Shown here: piece by piece, positions 9,777 to 19,219 of the stretch | Layout: the number at the start of each line of letters is the position of its first letter | How positions within the stretch are numbered: the first letter of the stretch is position 1 | NCBI GenBank assembly: GCA_963848115.1 | Contig: CAWKCP010000007.1 | Span: forward strand, 806,001-870,000 | DNA: 64,000 nucleotides | From: JAWKOK01 sp963848115 | GTDB taxonomy: Bacteria; Chloroflexota; Anaerolineae; Caldilineales; Caldilineaceae | Reading direction: 5' to 3' | Made by a program: the position numbers and the translations under genes | Notes under the pieces: model-generated | Database searches by the model: none | Told to the model about the DNA's origin: nothing | The model's input: the letters and a program-made list of their open reading frames with translations, nothing else

Positions 9777-10979
9777 ATGGCAATTGGCGATATCAGCCCG
9801 GCGGAATGGTCGACCCGTGTTGACAGCTCGACCGGGCGACCGATCAAGCAACTTACCTCGGCGGCGGCCAACAGCTATCCGCTCTATTACTTCATTCCGA
9901 CTATCACACCGGACAACCGATATCTGATATTTCACAGCGAACGGTCGGGCTGGGTCCAGCTCTACCGGCTCGATCTCGCGAGCGGCGAGATTGGCCAACT
10001 GACTGATGGGCGCACCCGCGATGCGGGTTGGGCAATCTGGTGCGAACCGAGGTTGCGCGGCATCTACAACCATCTCAGCGCACTCAACGGTGTGCTGCGC
10101 GAGATCTACTACTTCCAGGATGAGGAAATCCGCTCGACCCAGATCGACACGTTCGAAAATCGGCGGGTCGCGACGATTCCTGGGCGCGTCTCCATCGGAC
10201 AGACAGGTTTTTCGCCGGACGGAAAGTTGTTCGCCTTTATCCACGCAGACCGCGAGCTGTTTGCCCAAGCCATTGCAGACCGTGAATCGACGCTCAACAT
10301 GGGCCAGCCCTTCAGTCACGCGGAATGGCGAAACAATGTTCCGTGCACCATCGGCCTCATCGATACTGAAACCGGAGCGTACCGAGATGTCATCCAGCTT
10401 GATTACCATGTCCACCATGTCTTTTTCCTGGACGACGAACGGCTGATCGTCAACCACGTGCGCAATCGCAACGGCATGTGGACCGTGCAGATCGATGGCA
10501 GCGACGTGCGACAGCTCTCCGGCCATCCGGACCACGGAGACATCTGTCACCAGATCGCGACCGAGCGTGGCATCTGCTACGAATCCAACGTACGGGAAAA
10601 GGGCGAACACCGGGTCTTCTTTGGTCGCTACGATGTGCAAACGGGCCGCTATGAAGATGTGCAGATCCCAGGAGTCGGCTACGTTCATACCGGCAATGAC
10701 CCGGCAGGGAACTTCCTCTTCGTCGAGAATCAGGAGACCGGTGATCCCAACGGCAGGCACGAGATACTGTCCGTCCACTTCCCGCGTGACCCCGGCCGGT
10801 TTGAACTGCGGCTCTTGCGCTCGCTGGAACCGATCGTCCGCGGACAGCGCTACCACGCACACCCGTTGCTGGGACCTGATCGCAGCACACTCTATTTCAC
10901 CGAGGTCATCGACGGCTATTCACAAGTCCAGGCGCTGGATGTTAGCGATCTGGTTGACCTGAATGAATATTGGGATTGA
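9777..10979 (+). CDS. Second oligogalacturonate lyase-like protein (PL22-type beta-propeller)
   Basis: A 400-residue propeller related to, but clearly distinct from, the protein at 8325. Blade motifs include TPDNRYLIFHSERSGWVQLY, SPDGKLFAFIHAD and FLDDERLIVNHVR. QRYHAHP at residues 357-363 repeats the Q-x-x-H-x-H metal-binding spacing of PL22. TAAGGAG lies nine bases before ATG 9777. There is no signal peptide, so it should act on imported oligosaccharides. The first ~115 residues are duplicated in the chimeric pseudogene at 4694, showing that another copy once existed close to the ABC operon. Heparinase II/III genes follow directly. Confidence 0.83.
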   Translation: MAIGDISPAEWSTRVDSSTGRPIKQLTSAAANSYPLYYFIPTITPDNRYLIFHSERSGWVQLYRLDLASGEIGQLTDGRTRDAGWAIWCEPRLRGIYNHLSALNGVLREIYYFQDEEIRSTQIDTFENRRVATIPGRVSIGQTGFSPDGKLFAFIHADRELFAQAIADRESTLNMGQPFSHAEWRNNVPCTIGLIDTETGAYRDVIQLDYHVHHVFFLDDERLIVNHVRNRNGMWTVQIDGSDVRQLSGHPDHGDICHQIATERGICYESNVREKGEHRVFFGRYDVQTGRYEDVQIPGVGYVHTGNDPAGNFLFVENQETGDPNGRHEILSVHFPRDPGRFELRLLRSLEPIVRGQRYHAHPLLGPDRSTLYFTEVIDGYSQVQALDVSDLVDLNEYWD

Positions 10980-11021
10980 GCAGAAGAGAGTTTCAAGAGG
11001 TCGATCCGAGGAGACCGAACC

Positions 11022-12848
11022 ATGTTGAGCCAATACAACCCGATCGTCTTGGAGCGCGTGCTCAGTGAAGCCGATCCTGCGCCCCATTTCCCGCCGATCG
11101 AAGACCGGTCGGCCTGGCAGAGTGTCGCAGATGATCTCGGCCAGGACGCCGTTGCGGAGTTCATCGACAAAGCGGAGGAGGCCGCAGACGCACCGATTCC
11201 CCCGCTGCCGGCCACGCTCTATCTGGAAGTGAAACGCACAGGCCAGCGCGAGGGATATCAGCAACCGATGGCCCTTCGCCGCGCCATGCTGACCGATCTC
11301 TGCATCGGCGAATCTCTGGAAAACCAGGGGCGTTTTCTTGATGCGATTCTCGATGTTGCCTGGGCCATCTGCGAGGAGAGCAGTTGGGCCTATCCAGCCC
11401 ACCAGTTCGAGCTGACCGATATCCACAGGCCGTACATCGATCTGGGCGCCGCCATGACGGCCCTGGACCTGGCCGAGTTGGATGCGTTGGTCGGCAAAGC
11501 GCTGGATCCGGCGCTGCGTAGGCGTATCTATGACGAGTTGGACCGTCGTGTCTTCACGCCCTATCTGGAACGCCACGACCACTGGTGGCTCTATCAGGAT
11601 GCGGGCCGGGCGGCCAACTGGTGCGCCGTCTGCAACGGTGGCGTGGCCGGGGCGGCCATCCTGATCGAGAAAGACGCAGCGCGCCTGGCCGACATCCTGG
11701 CGAGGGCCGCGCACTCGTTGGATACCTACCTCGACAGCTTCGATGCGGACGGCGGCTGTAGCGAAGGGCCAGGCTACTGGGAATACGGGTTCGGCTACTA
11801 CACCACGCTGGCCGATCTGGTTGCCTGGCGAACCGATGGCGCAGTCGATTTCCTGGCGGGTGATCGCATGCGCCAGATCGCCTCCTATCCGCTGCGCACA
11901 CTGCTCAGCGGTGAAATCTGCGTCAACTTCTCCGACTGCGACGCCAACGTGCGCTATTCACGCTCTCAGTTGGCCTATCTCGCAAGGCGACTCGATATTC
12001 CCGCCCTGTCCGGCCTGGCCCTGCAGCAGCCGCCATTCGAGCGACGGTCGAATCTGGCCCACGCGCTGCGCGAGTTGTTCTGGACCGTTCCACCCGGCAG
12101 CGAGCCCGGCGTCAAGCTGGCGCGCCACGACTGGTTCTCCGGCATGATGTGGATGGTGGCACGCTACGATCCGGACGATGCGGATGCCCTGGTGTTGGCG
12201 GCCAAAGGCGGCAACAACCAGGAGATGCACAACCAGAACGACGTGGGCAACTTCATCGTCCATATCAACGGCGAGTCGATCATTCCCGACATCGGACGAG
12301 GTCGCTATACGAAGCAATACTTTGGGCCGGAACGCTACGACCATCTGGTCAACTCGTCGCTGGGCCACTCCGTGCCGGTTCCCAACGGTCAACTGCAGGA
12401 GCATGGCGCTGAATTCGCCTCACAGCTTGTCGACCATCGAGCCACAGACAATGAAGACACGCTCGAACTGGAGATGAAAGACGCCTACCCCGCAGAGAGC
12501 GGCCTCACCTCGCTGCGACGGCGAGTCACGCTGCACCGGGAAGCGCCTCGCGGGTGGGTGGAACTCGTGGATAGCGCGTCCTTTGCCCAGGGTCCCGCCC
12601 CCTTCGAAAACGCCATCACCACGTTCAGCCATGTGGATCTTGGCGAGGGCGGCGTGATCATCCGGGGCGACCGCAGCGAAGTGCGGATCACCTACGATGA
12701 GGCGACCGTGGAAGCGCGGCTTGAAGTCTTCGATGATGTCGACCTGGCGCTCTACCCTACCACGGTAAACCGGGTCGTTTTCTCATGGATCGATCCGGCG
12801 GTCTCCGGTCAGATCCGGCTCGAGATCGTGCCGGTCGAGCGGACGTAG
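11022..12848 (+). CDS. Heparinase II/III family polysaccharide lyase
   Basis: Predicted lyase for uronate-containing polysaccharides or oligosaccharides (PL12/15/17/21-type fold), 608 residues. The N-terminal two-thirds is an alpha/alpha toroid with ICEESSWAYPAHQFE and DGGCSEGPGYWEYGFGYY; the C-terminal beta-sandwich starts with AAKGGNNQEMHNQNDVGNF, the family's His/Asn-rich motif (about residues 390-410), and GESIIPDIGRGRY. GAGGAG lies upstream of ATG 11022. No signal peptide is seen, suggesting intracellular action on imported fragments. It is paralogous to the next gene. No sulfatase is directly adjacent, but two are encoded further on. Confidence 0.88.
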   Translation: MLSQYNPIVLERVLSEADPAPHFPPIEDRSAWQSVADDLGQDAVAEFIDKAEEAADAPIPPLPATLYLEVKRTGQREGYQQPMALRRAMLTDLCIGESLENQGRFLDAILDVAWAICEESSWAYPAHQFELTDIHRPYIDLGAAMTALDLAELDALVGKALDPALRRRIYDELDRRVFTPYLERHDHWWLYQDAGRAANWCAVCNGGVAGAAILIEKDAARLADILARAAHSLDTYLDSFDADGGCSEGPGYWEYGFGYYTTLADLVAWRTDGAVDFLAGDRMRQIASYPLRTLLSGEICVNFSDCDANVRYSRSQLAYLARRLDIPALSGLALQQPPFERRSNLAHALRELFWTVPPGSEPGVKLARHDWFSGMMWMVARYDPDDADALVLAAKGGNNQEMHNQNDVGNFIVHINGESIIPDIGRGRYTKQYFGPERYDHLVNSSLGHSVPVPNGQLQEHGAEFASQLVDHRATDNEDTLELEMKDAYPAESGLTSLRRRVTLHREAPRGWVELVDSASFAQGPAPFENAITTFSHVDLGEGGVIIRGDRSEVRITYDEATVEARLEVFDDVDLALYPTTVNRVVFSWIDPAVSGQIRLEIVPVERT

Positions 12849-12987
12849 AATTCCAATTGGCAACCCGTCTGACCTGGCACAGCAATGCGTCAGCTCGTGC
12901 TTGAAGAGTCAGCCAGTCCGTACCCCGAAAGTCACAGAGATCGAGACAATCCAGATCGCGGGAAAACACATATCTAGGAGAAGTTCT

Positions 12988-14892
12988 ATGCTCGCTGAAC
13001 GATATGCCGATCACCTTGCCGACACGCTTATCGCGTACGGCGACTGGCGCCCCCACCCAACCATCGAGGATCGAGCCGCCTGGGAGGGCCTGCTGCCGGC
13101 TCTACGCGCCGGCCATCTTGAACGCGGCGAGTCGCTGCTTGGCTACGACTGGCCGTCGCTGCCGGCGACACTCTTCTTGCAGTACACACGCATCGGAAAT
13201 CGCACCAACTACGAAAGACACTCTTTCGAACGCCGCTCGGCGCTGGCAGCGCTGACCCTGGCTGAGTGCACTGAAGGCAAGGGGCGCTTCCTGGATGATA
13301 TCGTCAACGGCATCTGGGCCATCTGCGAAGAATCATATTGGGGCGTTCCCGCACACATCTGGTTCCAGTCGGCAGACAATACGCTGCCCGACACGAGCGA
13401 ACCGACCGTCGACCTCTTCGCAGCCGAGACCGGTAGCCTGCTCTCATGGGTCAGCTATCTGCTCGGCGAGCGTCTTGACACCGTCTCGACCCTGGTACGG
13501 CCGCGCATCCACCGCGAAGTCGAGCGCCGCATCATCGAGGTCTGTCTGACACGCGAGGACTTCGTCTGGATGGGCTTCATCGACCGCGGAAAACCGGTCA
13601 ACAACTGGAATCCCTGGGTCAGTTCCAATTGGTTGATCGCCGTGTTGCTCCAGGAGTCGGATCCGGAGCGCCGCCTGGCCTCGGTCTCGAAAATCCTATA
13701 TACGCTGGATCACTTCATCCGGCCCTACCCGCGTGACGGCGGCTGCGATGAGGGTCCAAGCTACTGGGGCCGCGCGGGTGCGTCACTCTTCGACTGTCTC
13801 GAGATTCTGCACAGCGCGACCGGTGGCGCCATCGATCTATATGACGAGCCGCTGATCCGCAAGATCGGCCAGTTCATCTACCGGGTCCAAATCGACGGAA
13901 ACTATTATGTCAACTTTGCCGATGCCTCGGCCATGGTCGATCCCGATGCACTGTTGGTCTATCGGTACGCTCAACGCATCGGCGATAACGATATGATGGC
14001 CTTCGGGCATTGGCTGCTCGATGATCAGAAACTCGATGAGACCGGCATCATCTATGGCACAGGCCGAGTCGTCGCGCCCAGCCTGGGGCGCGTGCTGCCG
14101 GCCCTCTTCACCATGCCCGAAGCGCTCAGCACGGAGAGCTACAAGCCGCTGCCGCGCGATGTCTGGCTGGACGAAGTCCAGGTCTTTGCAGCACGCGATC
14201 ACGGTGGCTCGCCGGAAGGATTCTATGTGGCGGCCAAGGGCGGCCACAATGAAGAGAGCCACAACCACAATGACATCGGCAACTTCATTGTCTACAAAGA
14301 TGGCCTGCCTCTGCTGGTCGACGCCGGCGTTGAGTCCTACACATCCAAGACCTTCAGCGACCGCCGCTACGAGATCTGGACCATGCAGTCCGGCTACCAC
14401 AATCTGCTGCCGACCATCGACGGTCTGATGCAGGATCCCGGCCGGCAGCATGCGGCCAGGGACGCGACCTACGAGATGAACGACGCCTCGGCCAGCCTGA
14501 CGCTTGACATCATCGATGCCTATCCAGCGTCGTCCACCATCCAGCGCTGGCAGCGCACGATCACCCTGAATCGCGGCCAGGATGTCGTCATCACCGACGC
14601 CTACGCCCTGTCAGAGGCGCCAGGGGAGATCGTTCTGAGCCTGATCACACCCTGCGGCGTGGACCTTAGCCGGCCGGGCAAGATCGTCCTCAGCGAGGCT
14701 GAGTTCAACGGCGGCTACCGCACCAGCAGCGGCAGCGTAACCTACGACGCCGACATCTTCACGGCCTCGTCCGAGTTCATCTCCATCACCGACGAACGCA
14801 TGAGCGGGATCTGGGGTGAGTCGTTGGTCCGGGTTGTGCTGACGGCGGCCGCGCCACCAGCCCACGGCGAATGGAATTTCCGCGTACTCTAG
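12988..14892 (+). CDS. Heparinase II/III family polysaccharide lyase, paralogue
   Basis: A 634-residue relative of the preceding protein. ATG 12988 is preferred because AGGAG lies at 12976-12980 and the product then aligns with its paralogue. Key segments are ICEESYWGVPAHIWFQ, RDGGCDEGPSYWGRAG and AAKGGHNEESHNHNDIGNFI, the catalytic/metal-site region at the start of the C-terminal beta-sandwich, followed by GLPLLVDAGVESYTSKTF. No secretion signal is visible. Side-by-side paralogues suggest division of labour on different uronic acids or sulfation patterns, which is an inference. A perfect inverted repeat follows the stop. Confidence 0.88.
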   Translation: MLAERYADHLADTLIAYGDWRPHPTIEDRAAWEGLLPALRAGHLERGESLLGYDWPSLPATLFLQYTRIGNRTNYERHSFERRSALAALTLAECTEGKGRFLDDIVNGIWAICEESYWGVPAHIWFQSADNTLPDTSEPTVDLFAAETGSLLSWVSYLLGERLDTVSTLVRPRIHREVERRIIEVCLTREDFVWMGFIDRGKPVNNWNPWVSSNWLIAVLLQESDPERRLASVSKILYTLDHFIRPYPRDGGCDEGPSYWGRAGASLFDCLEILHSATGGAIDLYDEPLIRKIGQFIYRVQIDGNYYVNFADASAMVDPDALLVYRYAQRIGDNDMMAFGHWLLDDQKLDETGIIYGTGRVVAPSLGRVLPALFTMPEALSTESYKPLPRDVWLDEVQVFAARDHGGSPEGFYVAAKGGHNEESHNHNDIGNFIVYKDGLPLLVDAGVESYTSKTFSDRRYEIWTMQSGYHNLLPTIDGLMQDPGRQHAARDATYEMNDASASLTLDIIDAYPASSTIQRWQRTITLNRGQDVVITDAYALSEAPGEIVLSLITPCGVDLSRPGKIVLSEAEFNGGYRTSSGSVTYDADIFTASSEFISITDERMSGIWGESLVRVVLTAAAPPAHGEWNFRVL

Positions 14893-14905
14893 AATCCAAC
14901 AACGG

Positions 14906-14976
14906 GTAGGGGCAGGCCTTGCGCCTGCCCGCTCTTGACGGGTTACCAGCTGGGCAGGCGCAAGGCCTGCCCCTAC
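14906..14976. repeat. Perfect 25-bp inverted repeat between lyase and GH4 genes
   Basis: Arms 14906-14930 and 14952-14976 are exact reverse complements (25 bp) around a 21-nt loop. The arms begin GTAGGGGCAGGCC and are GC-rich. There is no T run, so it is better described as a dispersed palindromic element than as a terminator, though the hairpin would stabilise the upstream mRNA end. Confidence 0.85.
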
Positions 14977-15013
14977 AATCATCCCGAATCAATTCATCAA
15001 AGCGAGGCATTTC

Positions 15014-16407
15014 GTGAACAACAACGTACAACACCCGAAGGTCGTGGTCATCGGTGCAGGCAGCCTCTTTTTCGGGCGGCAAGCAGTCTGGCAGATGGTC
15101 CATTCGCCCATCCTCAACCAGGGCACGCTGGCCCTGGTCGATACCGATGCCGAACGACTCGACGCCATGTCGACGCTGGCCGAGAAGGTCATCGCCCACA
15201 ACGATGTGCCGCTGAAGCTGGAGACGGCCGGCGATTGGAAGGACGTGCTGCCCGGCGCAGACTTTGTGGTGCTCAGCTTTGCCGAGGATACAGTCCGCTA
15301 TCGCGGCATCGACTGCATCCTCTCCGAGAAGTACGGCATCCGCATGTGCTCGGGCGACACTATCGGACCCGGCGGCATCTTCCGCGCCATGCGCGAGTTC
15401 CCGGTCATCCTCGAGGCGGTCAAGGATATCGAGCGGCTCTGCCCCGATGCCTGGACCATCAACTACATCAATCCATCGACAGTCCACGGCATCGGCCTGA
15501 TGCGGTATGCCCCCAGCTCAAGAGCTTTGCCCTCTGCGACAGCCTGCACATGCCCTGGGTCAAGATGCGCAACGCCGAACGAGCGGGCATCATCAAGAGC
15601 AAGGAGGAGTACACGCCTGAGATTGACGCCGACTTCGACATGCGCATCGCCGGCGTCAATCACTTCACCTTCATGCTCAAGGCCGAATACCAGGGCCAGG
15701 ATGTCATGCCGGCCATCGCCGAATCGATCCGCCAGGTTGCTGCCACTGAGGCCGACGGCGGCGACACTGGGGCCAAAGCGCTGCTCAACAACACCATCGG
15801 CCATCTGCTTTATGAGGCGTTCGGCGCGGTACCGGTCTGTGTGGCCCATACCAAGGAATACCTTCCCTACTTTCAAGGCATTACCAAGGGGATTGCCGGC
15901 ATCGAAGAGCCGGTGCCTGCGCTGTCGATTTGGGAGACCGAGGATCGTTACGAACGGCATGAGGCCATGTGGAATCAGGTCGAGGCCTTCAACACCGGCG
16001 CCATTCCCATCGCCGACTACTCGACCATACTGGGTCCGGACCACGCCACCGACATCATCGAGAATATGGTCGGCAACTTGGGCAAGCCCTTCTACGTCAA
16101 CACGACCAACCGCGGTGCGGTCACCAACATGGCCGACGACGCCTTCCTGGAGTTGCTCTGCGACATCGACATGAACGGTCCTGTCCCCCGTCCCGTGGGC
16201 GAAATGCCCCGAGGCCTACGCGGCATGCAAGAGGTCGTCCTCGACACCCACGAACTGACGGCCGAAGCCGTGGCCAGATGCGATCTTGCCCTGCTGCGCC
16301 GTGCCATGCTCACCGATCCGCTGGTCAATTCCATCGCCGTGGCTGACAAGCTGATCGCAGAGTTGCTGGACGCCGAGCGTGACATGATTCCGGATTGTTG
16401 GTACTAA
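15014..16407 (+). CDS. Glycoside hydrolase family 4 (alpha-galactosidase/uronidase type), one frameshift
   Basis: NAD- and manganese-dependent glycosidase of the GH4 family, using oxidation at C3 for hydrolysis. KVVVIGAGSLFFGRQ is the nucleotide-binding start, GDTIGPGGIFRAMREFP and NYINPS are GH4 signatures, and CDSLHMPW (metal-binding Cys) and GVNHFTF (metal-binding His) follow. The frame breaks in a C run at 15510-15514: one more C would join the halves as RYAP-QLKSFALCD, which favours a sequencing error. The joined length of ~464 residues is usual. It ends the lyase block before a strong terminator. GH4 includes galacturonidases and glucuronidases, which would suit the context. Confidence 0.87.
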
Positions 16408-16420
16408 ACCAGCGCTCAAG

Positions 16421-16456
16421 AAAAAAGCCGCACCTTGAAGGTGCGGCTTTTTTCTT
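16421..16456. terminator. Bidirectional rho-independent terminator
   Basis: Sixteen-base arms AAAAAAGCCGCACCTT (16421-16436) and AAGGTGCGGCTTTTTT (16438-16453) form a GC-rich hairpin with an A tract before and a T tract after. It lies between the convergent GH4 gene (+) and the solute-binding-protein gene (-) and can serve both. Confidence 0.9.
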
Positions 16457-16478
16457 GTTGTATGACTGATCGACAGGC

Positions 16479-18227
16479 CTACTGACCGTCAGTGACCCAC
16501 CATTCGTTGAGGTTGCGTTGCAAGTTGTTGGTACCGATCATATGGCGTGCGTTCTGGACACGATCATTGATCGCGGTCAGACGCAATGGCCAGTAGAGCG
16601 GAACCATGGGCATCTCTTGCATGAACTGGACCTGAAACTCGTCATAGATGGCCTTACGCGCTTCGGGATCAGCCGTGTTCGCGCCCTCTTCCAACAGCCC
16701 GTCAAGGATCTCACTGCTGAACTTGCCGAAGTTGTATTGGCCGTCAGTCTGGAACTGTGAACGTACGTCCGGGTCCAGAATATCAGCCCAACCAACCAGA
16801 CCCAAGTCAAACTCACCAGCCTGGAACCGAGAGATCATGGTCGGGAAGTCCATCTTCTCGATGCTGACCTTCATGCCGATTTCAGCCAAGTTGGCCTGAA
16901 TGATGTCGGCAGACAATTCGCGCACGATGTTGCCGATGGGCACAAGCAAGGTAACTTCAGTGTTGGGATCCCAGCCGGCTTCGGCCAACAACTCACGGGC
17001 CTTGTCGGGATCGTAGGCGAATGCACCCTCGATTTCCGGGTTGTAATAGTAGGTGACCGGAATGATCGGACTTTGAGCGACGATGCCCTGGCCCTTGAGC
17101 AGTTTGTCTACGATCAACTGGCGATTGATGCCGTAGGCCAATGCCTGGCGCACGTTCTTGTCCGACCAGGGCAGGCCCAGTGTCTCGTCGCCGTTGATGA
17201 TCATGTACTGGTAGCCGTTGTCCTGGTAGCTGTAGGCGTCCACATTCTCCAGTTCCTGGACGCGGTCCCAGTCGTCCAACGGAACATCGCCGATGCCGCC
17301 CGAGGCGACCATGTCCAACTCGCCCTTTTCCAACTGGGCAACCATGGTGGCCGGATTGATGATCTTGACGATCAGTTTGTCCAGATGGGGCGCGCCCAGA
17401 TAGTAGTCCTCGTTGGCCTCATACTCGATGAACTGATCGGTCTCGTAGCGCACGAACTTGAACGGGCCGGCGCCGACGGTCGGGTTCATCCAGAAATCGG
17501 CCTGGGCGAAGTCCTCGGGGGCGATATCCTGCAAGATATGCTTGGGCACGATATAGATGGCGGTGCCCATCTGCTCCAAGAAGGAGAGCGGATCGACGGC
17601 ATTGGCCGTGGTGAACTTGATGGTGTGCTCGTCGATGACCTCGACGCCCTCGACGGTCTCAACGCCTTCGGGGCGCTTGGATCCGTCCAGACCGGCCAGC
17701 ATGGAGATGTTGGCGCCGCGGTTGACTTCGATCTGCGGATGGCTGATGGCCCAGATGGTGAATTCGACATCTTCGGCCGTTACCGGCGTGCCGTCGTGCC
17801 AGACCGCGTCCGGGTTCAGGTGGAAGGTGAACTCGGTGTTGTCCTCGCTGATCTCCCAACTGTCGGCCAGACGCGGTGCGAATTCAACATTTTCGGTAAA
17901 ACGCACCAGAGTCGGGAAGATGATGTTGACGTTGAAGAATCCGTAGCTGGAATCCGTGTTCAACGCGTTGAAGTTGTTGGGCGGACTCCACATGGCGATG
18001 GTGACCTGGCCGCCTTCGACTACTTCTTCTCCGGTATCGCCCGCGTCGGCGGCGTCTTCTTCCGGTTCGGGCGTTGCCATCGCCGGAGCGACGACAGCGT
18101 CAGAACGTGTGGCCGTGGGCAAGGCTGATGGTGCGGCTCCCTGGCCGCCACAGGCGGCCAAGGCAACGACCATCAGTGCAAGCACCATGATCACGCTGAT
18201 AATGCGGATAGAACGTTTCCGATTCAT
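16479..18227 (-). CDS. ABC transporter substrate-binding lipoprotein, family 5
   Basis: Lipid-anchored extracellular binding protein of a peptide-type importer, 582 residues. The start at 18227 (MNRKRSIRIISV) is chosen because AAAGGAGAAA lies just upstream; a more upstream start would spoil the signal. The signal ends in the lipobox VALAACGGQG, followed by a Glu/Asp-rich linker. Family motifs include DSWEISEDNTEFTFHLNPDA, WHDGTPVTAEDV, VRQALAYGINRQLIVDKLL and YDPDKARELLAEAGWDP. It is encoded downstream of two permeases and two peptidases on the same strand, which suggests peptide or glycopeptide uptake. No ATPase gene accompanies it. Confidence 0.92.
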   Translation of the reverse strand: MNRKRSIRIISVIMVLALMVVALAACGGQGAAPSALPTATRSDAVVAPAMATPEPEEDAADAGDTGEEVVEGGQVTIAMWSPPNNFNALNTDSSYGFFNVNIIFPTLVRFTENVEFAPRLADSWEISEDNTEFTFHLNPDAVWHDGTPVTAEDVEFTIWAISHPQIEVNRGANISMLAGLDGSKRPEGVETVEGVEVIDEHTIKFTTANAVDPLSFLEQMGTAIYIVPKHILQDIAPEDFAQADFWMNPTVGAGPFKFVRYETDQFIEYEANEDYYLGAPHLDKLIVKIINPATMVAQLEKGELDMVASGGIGDVPLDDWDRVQELENVDAYSYQDNGYQYMIINGDETLGLPWSDKNVRQALAYGINRQLIVDKLLKGQGIVAQSPIIPVTYYYNPEIEGAFAYDPDKARELLAEAGWDPNTEVTLLVPIGNIVRELSADIIQANLAEIGMKVSIEKMDFPTMISRFQAGEFDLGLVGWADILDPDVRSQFQTDGQYNFGKFSSEILDGLLEEGANTADPEARKAIYDEFQVQFMQEMPMVPLYWPLRLTAINDRVQNARHMIGTNNLQRNLNEWWVTDGQ

Positions 18228-18271
18228 GTTTTCTCCTTTGAAGTTGGAACCTGAGAACTTGAAAAATACTA

Positions 18272-19219
18272 TCAATTGCGCAACTGCGGGTCGAGTGCGT
18301 CGCGCAAGCCATCGCCGATGAAATTAATTGACAGCACCGAGATCAGAATCATCATTCCCGCCGGCACCCAGAGCCACGGTTTGGTCTCCAGAATAGTCAA
18401 CGATTGGGCTTCATTGAGCATCTGCCCCCAACTGGCAGTCGGCGGTTGCACGCCCAAACCCAGGAAACTGAGCGCCGACTCGGCCAGGATGGCGGTGGCC
18501 ACGCCAAAGGTTGCAGCAACCAACATGGGTCCCATGGCGTTGGGCAGAATATGTTGGGTGATGATACGGCGGTTGCTGACCCCAATGGTCGTGGCCGCCA
18601 GCACGAAATCGTTGGCTCGAAGACGCATGAACTCACCGCGCACAATTCGCGCGACCTGCGGCCAGCCCAGAAAACCGAGCACCAGCATGATATTCTCCAA
18701 CCCGGGCCCCAATAGGCTGACCAACACCAGGATCAGCATCAGGTAGGGGAAGGAGAGGAGAATGTCGATCAGTCGTGAGATCACGGCGTCTACCCAGCCG
18801 CCGTAGTAGCCGGCCAATGCGCCCAGAAGTGTGCCGATGAGCATGTAGATGCAGACCGCCACCACGCCGACCGACAACGAAACCCGGCCGCCGTAGATCA
18901 GCCGGCTCAACACGTCGCGCCCGATGCGATCCGTGCCCAACGGATGAGCCAGCGTCGGTCCTTCATCAAAGACCGTGGCATCGATGTAGTAGGGATCATA
19001 GGGCGCAATCAACGGTGCGAAGACGGCTATCAACACAATGACCAAGAGCACAACAGATGAGATCACGGCCATCCGATGGCGCAGAAATTGCCGCCAGATC
19101 ATGCGCCGAAGCGTAATTGGCTCGTGGTTAAGGCTCACCCCAGGCACGATCTTGACCGCCGCATCCGCCGCCTGCACTCCCGTCGCGTGCATTGCCGTGG
19201 AGGTCTGTTTCACGCTCAT
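18272..19219 (-). CDS. ABC transporter permease, DppC/OppC type
   Basis: Inner-membrane permease, 315 residues, with the usual DppC order: cytoplasmic start, WRQFLRHRMAVISSVVLLVI (helix 1), HPLGTDRIGRDVLSRLIYGG, five more helices, the ATPase-coupling segment ATTIGVSNRRIITQHILPNA and the end ESALSFLGLGVQPPTASWGQ. Unlike the permease at 2214 it lacks a large periplasmic insert. Its start overlaps the upstream permease by four bases (ATGA), indicating translational coupling. The binding protein follows 44 bases downstream. Confidence 0.93.
   Translation of the reverse strand: MSVKQTSTAMHATGVQAADAAVKIVPGVSLNHEPITLRRMIWRQFLRHRMAVISSVVLLVIVLIAVFAPLIAPYDPYYIDATVFDEGPTLAHPLGTDRIGRDVLSRLIYGGRVSLSVGVVAVCIYMLIGTLLGALAGYYGGWVDAVISRLIDILLSFPYLMLILVLVSLLGPGLENIMLVLGFLGWPQVARIVRGEFMRLRANDFVLAATTIGVSNRRIITQHILPNAMGPMLVAATFGVATAILAESALSFLGLGVQPPTASWGQMLNEAQSLTILETKPWLWVPAGMMILISVLSINFIGDGLRDALDPQLRN

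Noticed and set aside
9606..10862. Long minus-strand open frame (418 codons) over the second PL22-like gene
   Set aside because: Antisense shadow of a gene with clear propeller motifs; starts inside a repeat.
10920..11714. Minus-strand open frame over the first heparinase gene
   Set aside because: Antisense shadow; no motif and no start signal.
17073..18128. Long plus-strand open frame (351 codons) opposite the binding-protein gene
   Set aside because: Exactly antisense to a well-supported lipoprotein gene; composition is that expected from GC-rich third positions, with no ribosome site.
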